From NCBI GenBank assembly GCA_029861825.1, contig JAOTYN010000114.1:1-10430 (forward strand): a stretch of DNA of 10,430 nt, written 5' to 3'. A model generated the notes under the pieces. The model was not told the origin of the DNA and searched no databases. It saw only the letters and a program-made list of their open reading frames with translations. This DNA comes from Cyclobacteriaceae bacterium. GTDB lineage: Bacteria > Bacteroidota > Bacteroidia > Cytophagales > Cyclobacteriaceae. Position numbers and translations under genes: made by a program. Shown piece after piece: positions 1 through 6,523 of this stretch; position 1 is the first letter of the stretch, and each line of letters opens with the position of its first letter.

Positions 1-361
1 CGATCCTGGCAATATCGTTCACATCAACCATCCCCGCCACTTGAGAATAGCTGTTGCCTACAGGTTGGCGATCTAAAACATAAAGCGGGTCAGTACCGTG
101 TGCTCCGGAACCTCCTCTGATCGCCACTTTAGTACTGCTGCCCTGGCCTTGTACACTAACGCCAGGTTTGCGTCTTAATAGATCCGCAAGCGATAAGTAA
201 CTGGCTGTTTTGTTAGTGTCCTTTTCTGAAATCTCGGTCTTTTTATTCTTTTTCTTTTTCTTGGATTTCTTGTCCTGAGCATCGGCCTGGAAAGCCACGC
301 ACAATCCGAAAAAGGCAATAAACACAAACTTAAGTAGTCTTGAAATATCCATTTTTAACAT
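1..361 (-). CDS. TonB-dependent receptor plug-domain protein, N-terminal part (runs off left edge)
   Basis: About 120 codons of an exported protein are present; the 3' end lies beyond base 1. The N-terminus is a signal peptide (hydrophobic FVFIAFFGLCVAF, likely cleaved after ADA), followed by a striking lysine run (DKKSKKKKKNKKTE, about residues 30-43). A plug-like domain follows, with L-x-D-L-L-R-R-K-P-G-V-x-V, then VAIRGG, then DPLYVLDRQPVG and VDVNDIAR, the usual order in TonB receptor plugs (PGV, IRG, PLYVIDG, NDI). There is no carboxypeptidase-like regulatory domain ahead of the plug, which is unusual for SusC-type receptors. It could therefore be a short stand-alone plug protein, a kind common in Bacteroidota, rather than a full barrel; the missing 3' end decides this. 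Two in-frame ATGs, at 361 and 352, are both possible starts, and neither has a clear Shine-Dalgarno sequence. It is transcribed divergently from the large lipoprotein gene. Confidence 0.8.
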   Translation of the reverse strand, partial: MLKMDISRLLKFVFIAFFGLCVAFQADAQDKKSKKKKKNKKTEISEKDTNKTASYLSLADLLRRKPGVSVQGQGSSTKVAIRGGSGAHGTDPLYVLDRQPVGNSYSQVAGMVDVNDIARI

Positions 362-420
362 TGATTATTTAACTAATTATACTGTAAAAGTAACCATTAG
401 GTTTATCATAAGCTGTTAAT

Positions 421-440
421 ATTTGTCATGAATTGTCATG
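421..440. repeat. Tandem 10-bp direct repeat, possible regulator site
   Basis: Two adjacent 10-mers, ATTTGTCATG (421-430) and AATTGTCATG (431-440), differ at one base. The 10-bp period is close to one helical turn, so a protein bound to each TTGTCATG half-site would sit on the same DNA face. The repeat lies about 60 bp upstream of the leftward plug-protein start and about 240 bp upstream of the rightward lipoprotein start, so control of the leftward gene is the better guess. No regulator family was recognised from the motif. Confidence 0.35.
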
Positions 441-464
441 GTTTTTGTTAATACCAGGTAAAAA

Positions 465-542
465 ATGGACCTGTCCTCCCATAATTTAGATTTTAATCAT
501 CCAAATGCCCCTGACAGCTACTTTAATCACTTAGAAGTTTAG
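465..542 (+). CDS. Possible 25-residue small ORF
   Basis: An ATG at 465 opens a frame of 25 codons closed by TAG at 540-542. AGG at 456-458, six bases ahead of the ATG, is a passable Shine-Dalgarno sequence, and most real genes in this window have none. The peptide starts MDLSSHNLDF, is polar and acidic, has no cysteine, no signal peptide and no hydrophobic stretch, and contains FNH twice. It could be an upstream leader ORF, a tiny gene or chance. I recognise no family, and 25 codons open by chance is common in AT-rich DNA. Confidence 0.15.
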   Translation: MDLSSHNLDFNHPNAPDSYFNHLEV

Positions 543-682
543 CTCCACAAGTTGTTTGTTATAAGATGATTTAAGGCAGCTCAATAGGTAATAAATATTT
601 CGTGGTTTTGCGTAAATTGACCTCGCAATATTCTAATGATAACGGATAGTGCTGATCCACTTTCCATTAACAGAATGCTAAT

Positions 683-3600
683 TTGTATACCTTGAAAATT
701 CATCGTTCACTATTCTTTGTGCTGGTATTAGGTGTCGTGATTTTAGCCTGTGATGACCAAAGGACTCACGAGGGTGTGGAACTTTCGGAGGCCGATGCTA
801 CCCGGCAGGCGGGATTGAAATACCTCCATGAGAATCAACTTGCGGAAGCCGAAATTGAATTCACCAAACTTATTGAGCTAGCCCCTAATGAAATTATAGG
901 ATATACCAATCTGGGAATTGTATATTTTCGCCAGGGCAAGCTTAGCAAGGCGGAGGAGTATTTGAAGAAAGCACTGGCCCTGGACGGGAAAAATGTCATG
1001 GTCAGATTAAACTTATTCGATGTCTATGAGCAAATGGATCGTCAAGAGGATGCCGTGGCCCAGCTGAAAAAAGTTCTGGATGATGACCCTGAAAATTTAT
1101 TTGCTCTATATAAAATGTCCGAAAAATCCGAATTCGATATAGAGGGTGGTTCCGTAGCGTTGGTTACCCAGTATTTGGCCCAGGTCATAGAAGCCGCTCC
1201 CACTAACATAGTACCCCGGGTTTATCTGTTGGAGGACCTTCTGGAGAATGAGCAGTATGAGCAGGCTACGGTGCAATTTGAAGACATCTCCAGTAAGTTT
1301 GAGCAACTACCCGCAGGAACCCAAGAACTGTTCGATCAGGCTTATGAACACCTGAGAAACTCTCAGTACCAAGAGGCGTATGGCACTACGGTAATGTTCC
1401 ACAATCAGCTGAAGCTTACTAATTGGTACCAGGCTGATATACTGGCCTTAAAGGGTAGCCGGGAGTCTCGCATCGGGACACCCGTTATTTCTTTTAGCCA
1501 AAAGATGATGGGATATGGTGGGGAAGAAGACAACTTGGTTTACCAGCAAATAAAATTTACCGATGTTGCTGAAAATGCCGCACTCAGCTCTTCGGAAAAA
1601 GGCTCAGGGGGATCCAATCAGGAAAACTCCCTGGTTTTGCTTGATGATCTGGACAATGACGGTGACCAGGACCTGCTTTTTGGATTAAATGATACCCAAA
1701 GCAGCCGTGGTCTGTATCTGTACAAGAATGATTTTGGAAGATTCCAGGATGTTATTAAAGGCACGGGTATACAGGATGTACAAAGTATCCGTGATATGTC
1801 CTTTTCAGACTATGACAACGACGGATTTCTCGACCTGCTTTTGATCAATGACGGCAGGTTGATATTGTACCGGAACGTGGATGAACTGGAATATCAGGAT
1901 GTCACGGAAACTTCCGGCTTGGATCAAGTTACCGACGGTATTTGCGCGCTTTCTTTTGATGCCGATCACGATGGGGATCTTGATATCTTTATCGGATCCC
2001 AGGGTCCGGACCGGTTATTTCAAAATAATGGAAACGGAAGCTTTACGGATATTACCAAGCGGTCGGGAATTCAAAACGGCAGCAGTCCCACAAATGATGC
2101 AGTGCTGGGTGATTTCGATGATGATGGTGATACGGACATCTTTGTGGCCAACGACCAGGGGAACAGATTGTACTTCAACAACAGGATGGGAAGTTACCAA
2201 GACATCACCTCCTCAGCCGCATTGGACCCTGCCGATGCTTCCAAAAGGGTATCTACCGGGGATTATAATAATGACGGGTTCACAGATTTGTTAATCTCCA
2301 ACCCTTCAGGACAGGTTAAACTGTACCAGAACCAGCCGCTAGAGGGATTTGTATTGGTCACCTCGCTACAGGATTTGCCCATTAATTCCATAAAGCCTCT
2401 AGATCATAAGTTTTTTGATTTCGACAATGATGGGTGGTTGGATATCGTCATCGCCGGGGATCCTCTTACTGGAGAGGGTAGGGGCCTTGTGCTGTTGCAT
2501 AATAATCAGGGGAGTTCTTTTGAAGAGGCGTCCTGGACTTTACCGGAATCTTTACCTGCGGTAAGGTCGCTGGCAGTAGGGGACTATAATGAAGACAGCG
2601 ACCTGGACCTGTTTGTTAGCTATGGCAACGGTACTATTGGCTTATTGAGAAATGACGGAGGTAATATGAATTACCAACTAAAAATTAAGCTGGTAGGCCT
2701 TCGCGAGGGCAGCGGGAAAAACAACTATTATGGTATTGGATCAAAAGTAGAAGTGTTGGCCGGTTCCCTCTACCAGGTAAGGACCATCAGTTCGCCAGAT
2801 GAGTATTTCGGACTGGGTAACCATGAGCGGGCCGATATTTTGAGAATTCGATGGACCAACGGGGTACCGCAAAACATTTTTGCCCCCAATAGCGATCTCG
2901 ATTTGATTGAACAACAAAAACTCAAAGGTTCCTGTCCCTTCCTATACACCTGGAACGGTGAGAGATATGTCTTCGTGAAGGATATGATGTGGAGGAGTGC
3001 CTTGGGCATGCCGCTGGGTATAATGACTTCCGACAATTCCAGAGCCTATGCGTTTCCGGACGCCTCCCGGGAATACCTCCGGATACCTGCGGAAATGTTA
3101 AAAGTGAAAGACCAGCAGTACTCTATCAAAATCACCGGAGAACTTTGGGAGACTATTTATTTGGATCAAGTGACTCTTTATGCGGTGGATCATCCGCAAA
3201 AGCTGGATTTCAGACTTGATGAAAAATTTGTGCTACCTCCGTTCCCCGAGCTTGAATTATATCCTATTGTCTCCCAGATAAGCCCGGTTTCTGTAAATGA
3301 TGGCCAGAATAACCTCCTTTACAAGGTCTCCAAAAAGGACCACCAGTACATTGATAATTTCAAAAGATCAAGATTTCAGGGGATAACGGAGCTAAAAGAT
3401 CTGATCATTGACCTGGGTGATGTGGAGGACGAGAATTTGCACCTGTTCATGAACGGCTGGATCTTTCCTTCCGACGCTAGCATAAATGTAGCGATTTCAC
3501 AAAATGACTCCCTTACCGTGGTACCACCCTATCTCCAAGTTATCAACGAACGTGGTAACTGGGAAACGGTGATAGATAATATTGGTTTCCCTCTGGGTAA

Positions 3601-4231
3601 GAATAAAACCGTAGTTACGGACCTTTCAAACATCTTCAAGACTGGAAGTAGAAAAATCCGCATAAGAACCTCCATGCAGATCTATTGGGATCATATATTT
3701 TATGCCTATATGAATGAACCTTTTGAAGGTACCATAACACCCATTTCATCCTTGCAAGCTGACTTGCAGTATCGGGGTTTCTCCTCGGAGTTCAGAAAGG
3801 GGCATCGCAACGGACCACACTGGTTCGACTACTCCCAATTGACCACGGAACCTCAATGGATGGATCTGGAAGGGCGTTATACTCGATACGGAGACGTACT
3901 ACCATTAGTGGACAGCGCGGACAATCAATATATTGTCTACAATGCGGGTGACGAAGTATCCATGAGCTTTGATGCCAGCGGATTACCGGAATTACCCAAG
4001 GGGTGGAAACGGAGTTTTGTGATTTACAGTGTAGGATGGGTCAAGGATGGAGATTTGAATACGGCATTCGGCCAAACAGTAACCCCATTGCCATTCCATG
4101 GCATGTCTTCTTATCCGTATCCCGCTGATGAGAGCTATCCATTCCTGGAAAATTCTGATTATATCAATAAATACCATACCCGCGAAGTGAACACTCTTCA
4201 ATTCAGGGATTTATTAAAAGTACCTCAGTAG
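683..4231 (+). CDS. Large surface lipoprotein: TPR, seven-repeat FG-GAP/VCBS propeller, ASPIC/UnbV and unknown C-terminal module
   Basis: The 1182-residue protein starts with a lipoprotein signal peptide; the lipobox is ILAC with Cys23, followed by DDQ. Acidic residues straight after the lipid cysteine resemble Bacteroidota surface-export signals, so it probably faces outward. Residues 39-140 form about three TPR-like helical repeats. Seven DxDxDG-type calcium loops follow at 322, 376, 426, 477, 527, 579 and 634, spaced 50-55 residues, as expected for a seven-bladed FG-GAP/VCBS propeller; the last (DYNEDSDLD) lacks the usual glycine. An ASPIC/UnbV domain lies at about 683-745 (GIGSKVEV, then ILRIRWTNG). 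The remaining 435 residues begin CPFLYTWNGERYVFV and end with PLPFHGMSSYPYPADE; I have no name for this module. The start is TTG at 683 or, equally well, TTG at 692; an in-frame stop at 668-670 excludes anything earlier, and the ATG at 675 is out of frame. Its TAG stop abuts the radical SAM stop. A binding or assembly role at the surface is inference. Confidence 0.88.
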   Translation: MYTLKIHRSLFFVLVLGVVILACDDQRTHEGVELSEADATRQAGLKYLHENQLAEAEIEFTKLIELAPNEIIGYTNLGIVYFRQGKLSKAEEYLKKALALDGKNVMVRLNLFDVYEQMDRQEDAVAQLKKVLDDDPENLFALYKMSEKSEFDIEGGSVALVTQYLAQVIEAAPTNIVPRVYLLEDLLENEQYEQATVQFEDISSKFEQLPAGTQELFDQAYEHLRNSQYQEAYGTTVMFHNQLKLTNWYQADILALKGSRESRIGTPVISFSQKMMGYGGEEDNLVYQQIKFTDVAENAALSSSEKGSGGSNQENSLVLLDDLDNDGDQDLLFGLNDTQSSRGLYLYKNDFGRFQDVIKGTGIQDVQSIRDMSFSDYDNDGFLDLLLINDGRLILYRNVDELEYQDVTETSGLDQVTDGICALSFDADHDGDLDIFIGSQGPDRLFQNNGNGSFTDITKRSGIQNGSSPTNDAVLGDFDDDGDTDIFVANDQGNRLYFNNRMGSYQDITSSAALDPADASKRVSTGDYNNDGFTDLLISNPSGQVKLYQNQPLEGFVLVTSLQDLPINSIKPLDHKFFDFDNDGWLDIVIAGDPLTGEGRGLVLLHNNQGSSFEEASWTLPESLPAVRSLAVGDYNEDSDLDLFVSYGNGTIGLLRNDGGNMNYQLKIKLVGLREGSGKNNYYGIGSKVEVLAGSLYQVRTISSPDEYFGLGNHERADILRIRWTNGVPQNIFAPNSDLDLIEQQKLKGSCPFLYTWNGERYVFVKDMMWRSALGMPLGIMTSDNSRAYAFPDASREYLRIPAEMLKVKDQQYSIKITGELWETIYLDQVTLYAVDHPQKLDFRLDEKFVLPPFPELELYPIVSQISPVSVNDGQNNLLYKVSKKDHQYIDNFKRSRFQGITELKDLIIDLGDVEDENLHLFMNGWIFPSDASINVAISQNDSLTVVPPYLQVINERGNWETVIDNIGFPLGKNKTVVTDLSNIFKTGSRKIRIRTSMQIYWDHIFYAYMNEPFEGTITPISSLQADLQYRGFSSEFRKGHRNGPHWFDYSQLTTEPQWMDLEGRYTRYGDVLPLVDSADNQYIVYNAGDEVSMSFDASGLPELPKGWKRSFVIYSVGWVKDGDLNTAFGQTVTPLPFHGMSSYPYPADESYPFLENSDYINKYHTREVNTLQFRDLLKVPQ

Positions 4232-5176
4232 TCAGTTACAGCTGCAGGGAACTTCAGGAAGCACCGTTTGCCTCACATTCATCTGATGTAATCTTTCCTG
4301 GCGTTTGGTCAGACAATTGGGGCATTCTGAAAACAATTCAAGGTCCCACAGGTCGGCAAAAACTTTCCCTGGATACTGGCTCACCCCATAGTCCAACACT
4401 TTTTCCAGGGATCTCAGCCGGGGTTGCGAAAAAAAGCCCATGGCACCAATTTCGTCCAGGGCGCCGTTACCGTTGCGGGTAGGAATAACGGTGCATCGCT
4501 GTACACTCTGATCAAAGGCAAAATCCAAAGATCGCTGGGCCCAAACAACACCTTCGGACTCATTCATAAAAGGGGGTTTTACCAAAATGAATGCCCTGGT
4601 TGGGATATGGTGTAGATTCAATATTTGTACAGCCTTCGCAAAGTCATCCAGGGTCATGTTTTTGTTAAGCCGTTCCAAAACCTGTGGTTGGGCGGTTTCC
4701 AGTCCCAAAGCAACTTCAAGTTGTGGGTCAAGTAATTCCTGAAATGAGTAGGTCAGCCGGTTGATAAGTTTTGGATGGGACTCCACGATCACCCGCTCAT
4801 AATTTTTCAACAGCTCGGCGATTTGCTCATAATCTTCTGGTGGTATGGCTTTGACATCGAAGAAATTGCCGCTGTTGTACAACTTTATGGTTTTGGCTTT
4901 GGGCATCCGGTCCAGGGCCCATCTTATTTGGGCAGGAATAGCCCCCGGCTTAACGGGCACTGAGGTGGTGTTTTTCCAAAGGTCACACATAAGGCAATGA
5001 AAAGGGCATTCATTATTGGTAAGGAAAATAGTGGCTACCTTTTCAATTTCCCCACCAGCGCTCCTTTCTTCTTCAACAAAAAAACCATAAGGTTTATGCG
5101 TTTCAACCTGGTTCTTGGGCCCCCGTTGGGATCTGACCCACTGATTATCTATTTCAAAATCAACCTGCCTGCTCAT
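4232..5176 (-). CDS. Radical SAM enzyme with cysteine-rich C-terminus
   Basis: A cytoplasmic protein of 314 residues. The canonical CxxxCxxC motif is C57-x3-C61-x2-C64 (NECPFHCLMCDLW), which would hold the 4Fe-4S cluster that cleaves S-adenosylmethionine. Downstream are KLYNSGNFFD (98-107), RVIVESHPKLI (128-138) and GLETAQPQVLERLNK (158-172). From memory this layout resembles the Elp3-like/RaSEA (TIGR01210) branch, which has a similar TSGSFLD segment; the substrate is unknown. The last 30 residues add C285-x2-C288 and C311-x-C313, a possible zinc or auxiliary-cluster site. There is no SPASM domain and no RRE domain. ATG at 5176 overlaps the end of the ligase gene by 17 bp, so translation is probably coupled and the two proteins probably act in one pathway. 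It is the last gene of the minus-strand operon and its TGA abuts the stop of the opposing gene. The radical SAM call is firm; the reaction is not. Confidence 0.9.
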   Translation of the reverse strand: MSRQVDFEIDNQWVRSQRGPKNQVETHKPYGFFVEEERSAGGEIEKVATIFLTNNECPFHCLMCDLWKNTTSVPVKPGAIPAQIRWALDRMPKAKTIKLYNSGNFFDVKAIPPEDYEQIAELLKNYERVIVESHPKLINRLTYSFQELLDPQLEVALGLETAQPQVLERLNKNMTLDDFAKAVQILNLHHIPTRAFILVKPPFMNESEGVVWAQRSLDFAFDQSVQRCTVIPTRNGNGALDEIGAMGFFSQPRLRSLEKVLDYGVSQYPGKVFADLWDLELFSECPNCLTKRQERLHQMNVRQTVLPEVPCSCN

Positions 5177-6497
5177 ACAATGCTTGAAATTCTTTGCGGT
5201 AGGTAAGATCTTTTCCGGGAAACAGCTTTTGAAAGGTTTTGTGGCTGGCTACCCCGTGCTGAAACCTTCTTTTTGAATAAACCGGCATATCCAGTCCGGT
5301 AATGACTTTGACTCCCTGGGATACTATTTCACCTTTCAATTGGTATAGGGCCTCATGGTCCCAATTGGTCATCTTGATGAAAGGAATACCCTCGGCAATT
5401 TCGATAACGTTGGGAAGCGTATAGGGGCTAAATCCCTGGAATCCCAGGGTGTCGGCTGGTGCATAGGATCGCATGTATCCTCTGCTGAGACCGCCACTAT
5501 AGGTAATAGAGTGTTTCATGGAGTCGATGCCCCAACCTTCCTGGTAAAGAAGTGGGTTGTTTAGAACACTCTTAATTGTTAACTCGGGATTTTCTTCGAT
5601 AGGGTAGTCCTTTAGGTTTTCATCACCGCCATCGCCGTCAATCATAAATTTCCAATGCGGGTATTTTGCCCTGATCGCTGTTAATAGAGCGTAATTCATG
5701 GTGGCCGACTGGATATCCAGCGGCTTGTAGTCCTCTACTACTTTTAGCGTTTGTTTCCAGTCCAGCTCCACGGTACTTATATGTAGGGGTTCCAAAAAAT
5801 GGCCTAATCCCAAGCTATCAAGAAACTCCCTGGCTTGGTTAAGATCGGATCCTTGTTGGTCAACACTCAGGGTAAAAGCTTTCAATCTGGATGGGCTTTC
5901 ACCAAGATCCAGCAGAGCCTGATAGATGAGAAGGAACACTGACCCGCTATCGATACCTCCCGAGAAACTGACCCCGATGGGGCCTTCGGTAGCTTGGTGC
6001 TGAACCCATTTCTTTATTTCATGGTACAGGCGGCCCATATACAGGGCTCCGATTTGCTCTTTGCTTTGACCTTCCAGCTGATTTCGCTGGGGGGTAAAAA
6101 ACCGGGTATAGGTTGGGTTTGGATCAGGACATCCAAGCAACTCGATCTTGGTAACGTAGTGTGCCGGGGCCATACGGGTGTAGGAGGGATGAAACTGGTC
6201 GTCAAGTCCCTCTTGGACTAGATAGTGGTGGATAGTATCGATACGCTCCGCAAGGATCAGGCAGGGGCCATCTATTAATTTGGCTATGAAATAACGAATC
6301 GGTCTTCCAATTGAACGAGCAATCCTTACCACTTTTCCACGGGTAGCTACCAGGGCAAACTGACCGTCGATGGTGCGGACTTTCTCAGGATCACCGGTAC
6401 TCACGATTTTCCGGGCCTCCTCCACGGACATATTGTAAATAATATTTTTATGGGGTTCTGTAAGATCCACCACTTTGCTCAAGTATTCGGTATTCAT
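5160..6497 (-). CDS. Asparagine-synthetase-like amide ligase lacking the glutaminase active site
   Basis: The 445 residues contain a clear asparagine synthetase ligase domain. The ATP PP-loop is SFSGGIDSG (177-185), the second pyrophosphate loop is DGDGGDE (287-293), and YSKRRFQHGV (407-416) matches the region of the catalytic lysine in E. coli AsnB as I recall it, making Lys409 its likely equivalent. The N-terminal 120 residues are a remnant of the class II glutaminase: DGQFALV (44-50), RSIGRPIRYF and LAERID match its C-terminal part. The start with the nucleophilic Cys2 and the glutamine-binding residues is absent; the protein is about 110 residues shorter than AsnB. It probably adenylates a carboxylate and joins it to ammonia or an amine supplied directly, as in beta-lactam synthetase or lasso cyclases. 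ATG at 6497 follows the CRTAC1-like gene by 26 bp, and no earlier start codon fits. The substrate is unknown; the pairing with the radical SAM gene suggests a shared one. Confidence 0.88.
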   Translation of the reverse strand: MNTEYLSKVVDLTEPHKNIIYNMSVEEARKIVSTGDPEKVRTIDGQFALVATRGKVVRIARSIGRPIRYFIAKLIDGPCLILAERIDTIHHYLVQEGLDDQFHPSYTRMAPAHYVTKIELLGCPDPNPTYTRFFTPQRNQLEGQSKEQIGALYMGRLYHEIKKWVQHQATEGPIGVSFSGGIDSGSVFLLIYQALLDLGESPSRLKAFTLSVDQQGSDLNQAREFLDSLGLGHFLEPLHISTVELDWKQTLKVVEDYKPLDIQSATMNYALLTAIRAKYPHWKFMIDGDGGDENLKDYPIEENPELTIKSVLNNPLLYQEGWGIDSMKHSITYSGGLSRGYMRSYAPADTLGFQGFSPYTLPNVIEIAEGIPFIKMTNWDHEALYQLKGEIVSQGVKVITGLDMPVYSKRRFQHGVASHKTFQKLFPGKDLTYRKEFQALYEQAG

Positions 6498-6523
6498 CTT
6501 TTCTGATAAATTATGACTATGTG

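Larger units (their letters stand above)
362..682. other. Divergent intergenic region, 321 bp
   Basis: This AT-rich stretch separates the leftward plug-protein gene from the rightward lipoprotein gene and should hold both promoters. Bacteroidota promoters use a TTTG -33 box and a TAnnTTTG -7 box. On the minus strand TACTTTTA at 392-385 matches the -7 box at 7 of 8 positions, but no TTTG lies at the right distance. On the plus strand TTTG at 607-610 lies 18 nt before TATTCTAA at 629-636, a poor -7 box. I regard both as weak. The region also holds a tandem 10-bp repeat (421-440) and a 25-codon ORF (465-542), listed separately. I see no RNA gene or terminator here. Confidence 0.6.

Noticed and set aside
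376..381. Minus-strand TATAAT upstream of the plug-protein gene
   Set aside because: Perfect E. coli -10 box, but Bacteroidota primary sigma factors use a different -7 element and there is no -35 partner.
455..473. Inverted repeat CAGGT/ACCTG with a 9-nt loop
   Set aside because: Only five base pairs with no T-run; expected by chance in a 321-bp region.
5160..6497. Annotation as true glutamine-dependent asparagine synthetase AsnB
   Set aside because: The nucleophilic cysteine and glutamine-binding part are missing, and the operon context is not amino-acid biosynthesis.
4232..6497. Lasso-peptide or classic radical SAM RiPP cluster
   Set aside because: No precursor peptide, RRE protein, leader protease or exporter is present in the window.
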